This document shows positions 19,800 to 29,338 of a stretch of DNA of 64,000 nucleotides, one piece after another. Within the stretch, counting starts at the first letter, position 1, and every line of letters begins with the position of its first letter. A program made the translations under genes and the position numbers. The stretch is taken from the NCBI GenBank assembly GCA_002104985.1, contig MCGO01000042.1:186001-250000 (forward strand), given 5' to 3'. The stretch comes from Rhizoclosmatium globosum. Lineage: Eukaryota > Chytridiomycota > Chytridiomycetes > Chytridiales > Chytriomycetaceae. Below the pieces are notes generated by a model, which saw only the letters and a program-made list of their open reading frames with translations, did not search any database and was not told the DNA's origin.

Positions 19800-21758
19800 A
19801 TGACTTCTACGAGCAGTTCGATACCATCCATGTCAACTGACGCATCAAGTACAATACCACCAGCTCCAACATACCCAATCACCCGACCTGAAGCAGTGGC
19901 AAACAATGACAAGCCAGGCCACCACCACCACCACCCAACTTCAAGATCGCACACACTCAACTCAACCACCGCATTCACAGCACCCACAACCACCACCACC
20001 ACCTTCCTCGTATCAGAAGCCGAGCTACTAAACCAACGAGTGCCCGACCCAACCATGCACACAGAAACAACACCATCCATCTTCCCCTCTCTCAATCTCG
20101 ACGACAAACACGAACTCGAGGAAGCCGCAGACGTTCTTGGAATCGACAGTCCGAACAACGTCCAGAAAGTGATGAAGGAAATGGGCATTTCTCCTTGGGC
20201 CGCCGTTCTTGCCGTCGGCAGTTCGGTTGCTGCGCCTTTCGCGGATGTCACGTCCGAAACCGTCAAAGATGCTGGTACAGTCGAAACAGGGTTCACACCA
20301 CGAAGGTCAAACTTGAAGACGGGCAAACTGTTCAAACAGGGGCTTTCGGTTGAATCAGATGCTACTTCAAATACATGCTCACTTGGAAACATGGTACATC
20401 CTCTTTTATACTCAGTGTCGTTCCTTTACTCACTCACCAAACAACATCCACAGCGCGTCAAACGACAATTCATACTCAAACTCGCACGATACTTCCATCA
20501 ATACGGATGCCCCTCCCACAGATTCGAGTACCACATGGAACAAGTCTCAAAAAAGCTAAACGTCAAAGCCGAATTCAGTCTGCTTCCCTCACTGATCATG
20601 ATCAGCTTTGAGGATGAGAACGGGGAATCAAACACACAGCTTATAAAGGTGTCTGGTGGTATTAATATGGGGAAACTGGCGCAAGTGAACGCGCTTTGCT
20701 TGACGTTGACGCAAGGGTTGATTGATTGCCGGGAAGCCCATGAGATGTTGGACGCAATTCGTGCGAAGAGGGATTACTCGGATATGCTGATACAAGTTAC
20801 TTATCCCATGTGTGGATTTGGTGTAGCACTCTTGTTGTTCAACTTGACTTGGTTGGAGGCGGGTATCGCAGCCTTTTTGGGCTTGATTCTTGGAGTCGTC
20901 AGTATTCTATCTGAAAAGTATTCAGGCTTTGGTTACCTGTTTGAGTTTTTTGGAAGGTATGTTACTCGTACTCCTGAAGAATACGTTACTGAACCTCCTG
21001 CCTCCAGCTTAATTGCAACTTTCGTAGCACGCTCAATGCAAGCTCCATTACACAACTACTGCTTCGATTACGTCAAAGTCACACTCAGCTCTCTCGCAGT
21101 CTTTGTCCCTGGCCTCTCCCTAACAATTGCAATCATCGAGCTCTCCACCAAAAACATCGTTTCCGGCACCGTCCGCCTAATCGGCGCCCTATTCACATCA
21201 ATGCTCTACGGATTCGGAATGACCCTCGGAAGCGCTCTAGTCCTCTGGGACAACACATCCCCCACAAACCCAACCTGCGAACCAACATCCCCACTCTGGG
21301 CAATCCTTTTCCTAATCCCCCTCGCCATGTCCGTGAACGTTATATTCCAGTCAAACCGCCACCAATGGCCCATTATGACACTTGCCTCCGCGTTGGGTTA
21401 CGCGGCGTACCAGTTTTTCACCACGATTCCCAGTTTGAGTGCACAACCAACCGCCGTCACAGCGCTGGCGGGGTTAGTCATTGGACTCACTGGAAACATT
21501 TATTCAAGGCTGACAAACGATGTTGCTGTGGCCCCAATATTCAGTGCAATCATGTTACAAGTTCCAGGTGCGTTGTCAGTGAAATCGACGCTTGGGCTTT
21601 TTGTTGGAAACGGGAGCACACCGTCACACGGGATTGATGGAGTGAGTTTCACTTTCTCGATGCTCACGATTGGAATGTCGCTTTCGATGGGACTGTTTAT
21701 TTCGACAATGTTGGTGTGGCCGATTTCAGGGCCAAAGTCCAAGTTCTTGGCGATTTGA
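19800..21758 (+). CDS. PRM10/ThrE-family multi-pass membrane protein
   Basis: Long ORF with start MTSTSSSIPSMSTD at 19800. The N-terminal ~200 residues are Ser/Thr/Pro-rich with a run of six His (HHHHHH). Then comes the ThrE-like conserved domain: RQFILKLARYFHQYGCPSHRFE, KVSGGINMGKLAQVNALC and IDCREAHEMLDAI, followed by about nine or ten hydrophobic helices, including FVPGLSLTIAIIELSTKNIVSG and the second ThrE block (IFSAIMLQVPGALSVKSTL). Fungal members are called pheromone-regulated membrane protein 10; bacterial relatives export threonine and serine. Two stretches, 20394-20453 (60 nt) and 20957-21007 (51 nt), have GT-AG ends, break conserved blocks and are multiples of three without stops. 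They are probably introns that happen to read through. Confidence 0.9.
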   Translation: MTSTSSSIPSMSTDASSTIPPAPTYPITRPEAVANNDKPGHHHHHPTSRSHTLNSTTAFTAPTTTTTTFLVSEAELLNQRVPDPTMHTETTPSIFPSLNLDDKHELEEAADVLGIDSPNNVQKVMKEMGISPWAAVLAVGSSVAAPFADVTSETVKDAGTVETGFTPRRSNLKTGKLFKQGLSVESDATSNTCSLGNMVHPLLYSVSFLYSLTKQHPQRVKRQFILKLARYFHQYGCPSHRFEYHMEQVSKKLNVKAEFSLLPSLIMISFEDENGESNTQLIKVSGGINMGKLAQVNALCLTLTQGLIDCREAHEMLDAIRAKRDYSDMLIQVTYPMCGFGVALLLFNLTWLEAGIAAFLGLILGVVSILSEKYSGFGYLFEFFGRYVTRTPEEYVTEPPASSLIATFVARSMQAPLHNYCFDYVKVTLSSLAVFVPGLSLTIAIIELSTKNIVSGTVRLIGALFTSMLYGFGMTLGSALVLWDNTSPTNPTCEPTSPLWAILFLIPLAMSVNVIFQSNRHQWPIMTLASALGYAAYQFFTTIPSLSAQPTAVTALAGLVIGLTGNIYSRLTNDVAVAPIFSAIMLQVPGALSVKSTLGLFVGNGSTPSHGIDGVSFTFSMLTIGMSLSMGLFISTMLVWPISGPKSKFLAI

Positions 21759-21764
21759 AGAGAG

Positions 21765-21789
21765 CAATGCATCATACTATTTATTGTTA
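21765..21789. repeat. Direct repeat copy 1 flanking FTR1
   Basis: A 25-bp sequence (caatgcatcatactatttat plus tgtta) just after the PRM10-like stop codon. It recurs exactly at 23905-23929 in the same orientation. Looser similarity continues for roughly 100 bp beyond each copy. Confidence 0.8.
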
Positions 21790-21982
21790 CGAAAAATAAT
21801 AAAAGAAATCTAGAAATTGATGTGTACTTTGGCTTGGTATGACTTTTTTTTTGACGTTTGGTGTTTCCGATTATTTCTATCTTTTCTTCCCACAATTATA
21901 TGTAAGTTCTTGAATCCTATTAAATATAAGAATCAACAACTTGTTTATTGCATTGTTTCTTTCACCCTTCATCACACTTAGT

Positions 21983-23574
21983 TTAGTTCTTACGAAGAAC
22001 ACTTGCAAACCAGTTCTTGATCATACGCTTGAATCCAACCTTTTCCAGGCCGAGCTGTCTCCGCCTTCGGTCCATAAGCTTCATAGCAACCATAGTGCAC
22101 GAAATTGCAAGCCAGTAGACAATATACGCAGTTATGCTTCCGACAGTAGGGGATGACGACCACCCAAAAAGAGCGTTGAACAGTTGCCATCCGCCTTGGG
22201 ATGCATCATCGGGGTTGCAACATGTCAAATGCCTGTAAAACTTGGTTAGAATCATAACACCAAGGCAAACTAGAAAAAAACAAACACACCAAACACTTTT
22301 TCTAATATCGTAGTATTGAGATGAATCGCCGTCAACTGTCCCAGTTTGAACATTCCAAGTGTTTTTCTCGTAAGACCAGACTGATTTGGCAAAAAGACCT
22401 GCGGATAGATAGAAAATGACAATGGTTGCAACAATGAAGAAGGTGTGGAGTTTCATGGTATTTCCGGCACTGTGGAATAAATTCAGACATAAATTCAAGG
22501 AAGCTTTGGTATATACAAACCGGTAGATTGCGTATCCAAGAATAACACCGCAAATGAGAGCAGCAATTACGGCAAGAGGAATGTGTCCAGGGTCTTCACT
22601 AATTGCAGTCTGTCATATCAAATTAACACCCAGCCGATTCTTGCATCTTAAATACGTACTCCTCCCAAGAAAAGCATTCCTTCCAATCCTTCGCGAATAA
22701 CTGTCAGAAAGGGAACCCAGAAGAATGCTTGAGTCGCTTTGTTTGACTTTCGTTGTGATACAACGTCTCCCAAAGTCTTGGAGCTACATTCACTTTCTTC
22801 TGCATTTGGCGTCGTTTCCTCATATTCCGCCAGTTTATCTTTGGCGGTGGCGTATTCGCTTGAAGTAGTTGGTGTATTGTCCACCGTGATGAAGTTATCA
22901 GATTCTTTTGCTTCTGATTCATCGTAATTCATGGTTCCTTCATTAGACGAGGAAGACGAGGAAGTGTTTGCTTCACATCCGAGTTCACTCCGCCATCTCC
23001 TTCCTCCAGCCCTTCATGCTCTTTCAGTTGTTTATGCAGCTTACGATGCCATTTCGCAGTAAGCTCATCGGATTTCAGGAATGCAAAGCCCATGATCGTC
23101 ATTAGAATACACGCAATGAGTTGCAGAATAGCTTCCCAGAGAGCTTCCGCCGTTGCCCTGTCAAAGTTTCAAGGTTTAGAGGCTGAGGATGACAAACCCA
23201 ACATTCGACACAAGAGCCGTTCTCACCATAGATTTGAAGCATATTTGAACCAAATGACTAGAAAGACTGCCCCAACTGCGAGAGAGAGAAGCAGGCCTGC
23301 AGCAGTTCCCAGCCAGAGAGCTCTTGTAAGAAGCTTCCGCATCGCCGGATCGTCATGGAATCGGTTTGCGACAAATGCGAGAAGGACAGAAACAACGATT
23401 GATGCCTCAACGCATTCTAAGTGTGTAAAAAAGAAGGGTTAGACGGATGTTGGTACACACAAGCAAGGAGACATGTCTCAAGCATAGCTTGCAGAGATAC
23501 AAGCAGGGCGAATGCATGCTATACTAACCTCTGAAGATGACAAAGAAGATGCTTGGAGAGAAGCCAATGGTCAT
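21983..23574 (-). CDS. FTR1: High-affinity iron permease, FTR1 family (one frame break)
   Basis: Exons 23529-23574, 23227-23416, 22660-23157, 22521-22609, 22290-22469 and 21983-22232. The N-terminus SIFFVIFRECVEASIVVSVLL holds the first RE-x-x-E iron-binding motif (RECVE). FWVPFLTVIREGLEGMLFLGG holds the second (REGLE). Later come YDIRKSVWHLTCCNPDD and several further membrane helices, ending in a basic tail (DRRRRQLGLEKVGFKR). FTR1 moves Fe3+ together with a Fet3-type ferroxidase at the plasma membrane; no ferroxidase gene is in this window. Between NSDV and ANTSSSSSSN (about 22966-22990), in a poorly conserved linker, the frame shifts by one missing base. Exon phases elsewhere agree. Confidence 0.93.
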
Positions 23575-23962
23575 GTTTGAGTGATGGTTTCAGATGAATG
23601 CGAGAGGTCTTGATGCAGTAGATGGGGTATAGGCCGTAGGTATCAGGAGATATGAACCAATTACCAAGAGGAGAAAAAAGAGGAAGAATGAGGTGGACTG
23701 TGAACAGTGGATGAAGTGGGTCTTTTCCAACAACGTTTCTGATTGGCCCAAACAATCCGAAACTCGAAGGTGAGTCATCTGTCTTCGATTCTTGCCCCAG
23801 TTTCATCGAATTATCGAGATTAATTGCACAATACACTGTAAAATTTAGTTCTTGTACTAGCAGTGTCACGATCGAATGTGATAGCAAAAGTTACGAAGAG
23901 ACAACAATGCATCATACTATTTATTGTTAGGAAAGAAAGTAAAGATCTAAGGAATTTGGTGT
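23575..23962. other. Intergenic region between FTR1 and CCDC113
   Basis: No convincing coding sequence. It holds the FTR1 5' flank and the CCDC113 3' UTR, including copy 2 of the 25-bp direct repeat. Confidence 0.5.
23905..23929. repeat. Direct repeat copy 2 flanking FTR1
   Basis: Exact second copy of the 25-bp sequence at 21765-21789, 2.14 kb away, in the 3' UTR of the minus-strand CCDC113 gene. Sequence beyond both copies shares scattered short matches (e.g. ttggtttgacatttggtg here against ttggtatgac...gacgtttggtg). Confidence 0.8.
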
Positions 23963-25439
23963 TTATACTAAAGCAGGAAACATTTGTGCTTGTACATTGG
24001 CCTGTCGCGAGGAATGGCCTTGGTTTGACATTTGGTGCCAAATTTTCTTCATTCTAACGGGATAAAAAGCGTGTTATATATGGACGTAGTGTGAGGATGT
24101 GTCTGTATCATACCTTTGGGCTTGCATTGATGCGATCTCGACCTTTCTCTCCCATGACTTTACTTTCTTGATTAATTCATGTTGCTCAGCTTTAATGTGC
24201 ACATATTCCATAACCTAAGGGTGTTTTCCGTGAGTGAAAGTCTTGACGAAGGCAATAAAGTTACATGAGGGACTCTGAACTCTTCCATCTTCTCTCGCAA
24301 CTTTTCATTCACTGTCGAAGCCTTCTTGGTTTCCTCAGCTACAAGAGTTGCTTCCATATTCAACTTTGCCAGAAACTCTCGACGTTGGTCGATTTCTGAT
24401 TTCAACTTTTGAGACTCCCCTGTCAGAGATTGAAGCTTTTTCTGTTTATAGGTTGAGTTTTACGCTATAGATTAAAGAATTGGGGTCATAGAAAACCTTG
24501 TAGAAGTTGAGGATCTGGACAGTGTTTCCTGCCGTCATTTTGAGTTTCAATAATTCTGCATTTCGATCCTCAATTTTAGCCAAATACTGCTTGTTCTCAA
24601 TTTGGAGTTGATCAAAATCAATTGCGTGAAGGACTTCTCCCATTTCTTCTTTTTGTTTCAGTTGGAGGTGAAGCTTGTTTTTTTGCACTTTCAAGGTTGC
24701 ATTCTTGAGACGAACCTTTTCAATGATTGCATCCTGAGAGAATGAATAACTGAGTTATGGTTTCTTAAAAATGATGGAACATACCTTGGATCTGATTTTA
24801 TCATCAAAGTATCGCAAGACACGCTCTGCGACTACTTTTCCAGTTCGCTGGTTCACAGCTTGTTGCACGATATCTCTTTTGAACTCGTACATTGATTTTT
24901 TAATATCAGACACGCGTATTTCAACTTCTTCTAGTTCAGCCTTTCGTGTGATGATTGGTTGGTTTCAGATACATAGAAATAAAATAGGATACCTTGTAAT
25001 TATCCAATATCTTTCCCCACTCTTCCTTCTGTTTTTCAATCTCATCTCGCAACTCTTCCAACTCACGCGTCGCAATTTCAGATTTTTGCTCAGGCGTCAA
25101 CAGAATCGGCTTATCAACCTCTTTGGTCTTTTCGCCCTTCTTTTTCTTTTCCCTTCTTCCGGCAGCGTCTGCTTGGGCCTGAGCCTGAGCCTGACGCTTT
25201 TCTTCTTCAATCATTTCATCCATAGCTGTAGCATCCCGTTTCATGTTTGGATTCGCGTTTGGGTTCGCAGGGTTCACACGGGCGAGGTAGGATTCAAAGA
25301 GCTTATTTTCCGAGTCGAGGAGAGCGTTCCTCTTTTTGAGTTCATCGTTGAGGCGGACGAGATCAACGTCACTGTACGTGTCAAAGTCAGCAAAGTCGAG
25401 TTCTGCAGGTTGGTTGATTGGATTTCCGTGTTCGTCCAT
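23963..25439 (-). CDS. CCDC113: Ciliary coiled-coil protein CCDC113 (CFAP263)
   Basis: Six exons: 24993-25439, 24785-24940, 24497-24733, 24265-24441, 24114-24214 and 23963-24053, in frame throughout. The start MDEHGNPINQPAELDFADFD is followed by a Lys/Gln-rich stretch, then coiled coil: LTPEQKSEIATRELEELRDEI, VRLKNATLKVQKNKLHLQLKQ, GEVLHAIDFDQLQIENKQYL and NAELLKLKMTAGNTVQILNFYK, then MEYVHIKAEQHELIKKVKSWERKVEIASMQ. The QLQIEN...NAELLKLK...GNT block is diagnostic of the CCDC113/CCDC96 family, which sits in ciliary axonemes and centriolar satellites. Among fungi only zoosporic lineages keep such genes. The start codon lies 96 bp from the divergent MARCH5-like gene. Confidence 0.9.
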
Positions 25440-25535
25440 TTCGTGATAATATGAGGTAATTGAAGTTGACGATGAAGTTAGTTGGTAAAGTGGGAGCGTA
25501 GGGGTTTTATAGATTTAATTTGTTGTTAATCGACA

Positions 25536-26641
25536 ATGGAGGGAGAGGAAGTACGCACCTGTTGGGTGTGCCTCCAAGACGAAGAAGCTTTCTCGAAAGA
25601 CAAGTCGCCAGTGAATCCATTCTGCCACCCGTGCAAGTGTGTGCATCTAGACGTGCACCAGCTGTGTCTTCTCCGGTGGATCGCTGAGAAAGAAGCCTCG
25701 AATCCCGGCGTGCCCGTCCGCTGTCCCGCCTGTCTTCACGTTTACCAGATTGAAGAGAATGTGTCCGTGGTTGAACTGGTTGTGGCTCTGTTTGAGCGGG
25801 TGCGTGTCCTTCACTCACTAACACCTGCCAGCAAACCTTAACCCATTCATAGGCAAATCACTCTCTCGTTCCTTACTTTTCCTTCTCGGCCCTGGCTGCA
25901 ACCGTCTATGTCATGTCTACGGCCTACGGTGCCTATGCCATGGTTGTCATGTGTGGCCCTGAACTCGCGGATCAGATCCTGAGCGATGATGGAAACTGGG
26001 GCTCAAGAGCTTGGGTTGGAATGCCCTTGATCCCATTCGCTTTGATTGCTTCTCGTTTGGACATTGCCGATAACGTTCTTCCAATTCTACCCTTCCTCAT
26101 ACTTTCAAACAACTTCCAACCTGTACCAATTACATTCCCTCCCTCTCCTGGCGTTGCTCTTTGTTTACTGCCTTGGGGAAGGTGGGGCTCGATTCAATTC
26201 TGTACCTGATCTCCTAAAACCACACTTTCTTCCATCAGGGTTATCTACAAAGAAGCATGGCGCCTCATCTACCATTTTTCTACATCAGATGACGAACGAG
26301 CTGTGGCCGAACAACTCCGTCGCCAGGAACAACAAAATGACCCTGATATCCCCTTTGGAGTCCCTCTTCAACTTCGTGCAAGACCTCCTGGCGCTCCACG
26401 ATCTATTGCGCGTCTTTTATTCGGTGCACTATTACTGCCAGCTGTAGCAAGTATGGCAGGTGCTGTTCTGGGAATGATTCCCTATGTGAGGGCAAAGATT
26501 CCAAATGTATTCCTGAGGAACGTTATTGGCGGATCGCTCGTTATTCTTGGACGAGACTGTATTCTGTATTGGGAGTTTCTGAAGAAACGGAGTCGGTCGT
26601 TTGGGATGGGACGACGAGTGTTGGATTACATTCGCGGCTGA
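25536..26641 (+). CDS. RING-CH membrane E3 ubiquitin ligase, MARCH5-like
   Basis: Exons 25536-25799, 25853-26181 and 26239-26641. The N-terminal RING-CH finger reads CWVCLQDEE...FCHPCKCVHLDVHQLCLLRWIAEK...VRCPACLHVY, a C4HC3 pattern. About four hydrophobic segments follow: around VYVMSTAYGAYAMVVM, WVGMPLIPFALIASRL, IARLLFGALLLPAVASMAG and NVIGGSLVILGRDC. The closing part (SIARLLFGALLLPAVA...LRNVIGGSLVIL) resembles human MARCHF5/MITOL, an outer mitochondrial membrane ligase acting on fission factors. Mitochondrial location is inferred from that resemblance. The length of about 330 residues is slightly above MARCH5 (278). Confidence 0.85.
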
Positions 26642-26843
26642 AACGGGAATCTTACTACTGTACCTGACCTCATTGTGACAAGTAACCGCTATTCCAATAA
26701 AATGTATCCTTCCTCAACACTTGGCAGAGAATGGGTTGTATTCAGCATCTGTGCACTCCAGTCGTCAACCTCACTCCTTTCCCACCAACTCCTGTAAAAC
26801 AGAGCTTAGGCGGCCAACAAAGATTATAGTATACAGCCGTTTA

Positions 26844-27400
26844 TTAGTTTTCTTGGGAGGAATCTACAGTCCAACGATGTCCACAAGCAGAGTTGCAACA
26901 AGCAAAGTAAAGCTACAAGGATACAAATTGCAATAAAAAAGACATAAACTGTATTAGTACATCATTAACAAACAACAAATGACCAGTTACCTGCATAGTT
27001 GCATCCGTTGACTTTGCCTTTGATTGGAAAAACAGCACAGTGTTCTCTCCACATTCCGGACACTCTCGTGTTACTCGCGGATACGTTGGGTCACTGCTGA
27101 GGTCGACTCTCGCAAGTGTTTGTTCACTGAAGTAACGGAGGATCAGTCACCTCCCCTCACATCCCAAATACTGCCTAGCAGTACTCACGCTTCTGAATGT
27201 TTAATCTTGTGTCTGAAGACGCACTGGTGTTCCCTGGCTGTGCTGTATTGTTTGTGGCAGTTACGACACATGTAGATGAGTGTGCGAGTCTCCTTGTCCT
27301 CCTTTGGGTCTGTTGCCATTTGTTACTTACACTGTGGTAGGTAAAATGGGTGCTTACAGAGCATGTTGCTGCAGTCTGAGCAGTAGAGAACTGAAGTCAT
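26844..27400 (-). CDS. RPB9: RNA polymerase II subunit RPB9
   Basis: Exons 27358-27400, 27189-27309, 26991-27126 and 26844-26912, phases all consistent. The N-terminal zinc ribbon is LYCSDCSNMLYPKEDKE...YMCRNCHKQY. The middle has DLSSDPTYPR with TRECPECGE, and the C-terminal ribbon is VLFFQSK...YFACCNSACGHRWTVD. RPB9 helps start-site choice, fidelity and TFIIS-stimulated cleavage in Pol II. The length of about 122 residues is normal. It lies convergent with the MARCH5-like gene, about 200 bp between stops. Confidence 0.95.
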
Positions 27401-27558
27401 CTTGGTTTTGGTTTTTGGAGAGAAATTAATGGATATTTGAAAGGAAAACTGTAGAACAATTCTCTTGTGTGCAAAGCAATTTAAATCGAAGTAAATATTC
27501 AATCTCGAATCCGAACAGCGAAATAGCTGTTGGTAAAATATGAACGTGCTTCCAATTC

Positions 27559-29070
27559 TTACATTCCTTTTAACGTCGTCGCAACAATATCTTCTTCTAT
27601 GATTCCATTCGCCTTATCCTTTTCTCTCTGCGCCTCTTCAACTTTGTCTCTTTCAGTTGGCTCAAACTTGCCACGCGCCATGAAGAGAAGTTGGCATACT
27701 TTGGTGTGGGTCTGTGTTCCCCACAAATAATATCGATACAATGCTGCTAGAGTTGAAGCCAAGGTGAAGATAAACACCGCAAAAATCTTCCATGTAGCGA
27801 ACCAAATCATTCCTATCCAGATGGATACGTAAAGCACAAGTCCGGTATTCCAGTATCGTTTCAACAAAGCTCCGTTATTCTGGACCCACCACGGATTATT
27901 CTCTAAAAATTGAAAAGTTAGATACTACCATTATCCCGTCCGAATCAATCACCTTTAGCATATTTCGAAGGAAAACTGCGATACCCATCTTTCCGCCCCT
28001 TCACACTTCTCTCCTTCTTATACATCCTGATAACATACCGCCCCGCTTTAGTTCCCCTCAACTTCCACACCCGCTCTTGCACGTCTTTAGGAAGCTCCTT
28101 TACACTCGGCATCTCAAATCCAATAGTCTCTCCGACCGCGTCTCCATCCTCCTGCTCATTAATAAACAGCACTAGTGCTGCATGTGCACAGAAGGAGATA
28201 TCAGCTGCTGTGAATGTCTTTCCGAGGAGGTACGGCTTATCCCCCAATTCCTTCTCAACAAACGCAAAGTACGCGTAAACAACGTCCCACGCTTTCTTGA
28301 CTCCATCAACGTTGATTCCATGGAACTGCGTGAGCCACGGTCTGATCAGTGGGAAGAACGTCTGGAAGAGGGCTTTGTGGGATGGAAGGTGGATGGTCGC
28401 GAACAGATATTGTGATGTGAGGTGGGGTGAGGAGAGGACTGTTGAAAGATAAATTGTTGAAACAGCTTGGGAAAGGGTTTTGGAGAACTGCTCTTGTAGT
28501 GTGAGAGCGCGTGGGTCTGAGTAGATTTTCAAGGGGATAGTGAAGGAGTGGGCATATAGGTACATGAAGATATCGGATGTGGATCTTTTGTAGACCTATT
28601 GAATCATGGCGTTGTGTTTTAGAGTGGGGTTGAGAGGTGACAATTTTGACATGCGCGATGGTGTTACCTCGTTTTTGTAGTTGATGAAGATTGGAACATG
28701 TAGTTGCTGCTTATGAGGTATATTATCAGAGTGTTCAAGCGTCGCCCAGATATGGAGTGGCCAGGGATATGCGTGTTCGACATAGGGAATTCCATGACGT
28801 GTGAGAGCCCATCGGACTTCTTCACATTTTGGGTCCTATTAGTGAAATTATTGTAGTGTTAATAAGTTTTGCATTGAGAAGAAGTCACATCGTTTGAATT
28901 CTTGGTTTAATGCATACCCATTGAATAGTTATCAGTTTACTTTTTGGTAATCCCAAGTCAGGCGGAGCTTGAATATCGCATTCACCATCAGAATCGTCCA
29001 CAATCTTATCCCAGTTTTTGTTAGTTCTCGAGGCTTTGCCTGTTGTCGAATTCGATGTGCTGCCTGTCAT
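27559..29070 (-). CDS. GST-fold protein with C-terminal transmembrane segments
   Basis: Exons 28918-29070, 28668-28835, 27953-28595 and 27559-27902, in frame. Residues 1-50 are polar. A thioredoxin-like N-terminal GST half follows (KCEEVRWALTRHGIPYVEH, then HKQQLHVPIFINYKNEVYKRSTSDIFMYLY), then an all-helical C-terminal GST half with AYFAFVEKELGDKPYLLGKTFTAADISFCAHAALVL. The last exon adds two hydrophobic helices (LVLYVSIWIGMIWFATWKIFAVFIF and neighbours) and a charged tail. The FTAADISFCAH motif is the usual GST N-capping/hydrophobic staple region. A membrane-anchored GST-like protein is clear; substrate and compartment are not. No exact family name recognised. Confidence 0.75.
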
Positions 29071-29338
29071 TTTCTTCACAATAAAACAACAACAAATGAA
29101 CGAGAAGTAAAGAACTAATAAACTAATCCCTTGTAGATTATTTACGGTACATTTATTCGATCACATTTAGTAATTTGACACTATAGAACGTTCAAGGTAA
29201 AATGAAGAAGTACCTCAAGTGAAACAGCCTTGACGTAGAAGAAAAGAATGCTCTGGCTCAGCTCTTTTAAACTGAGATAATCCATTCTTAAGTGTTTATT
29301 TTGAGGTGCGATTAAAAAAAGAAGAACTGAAAAGAGAA

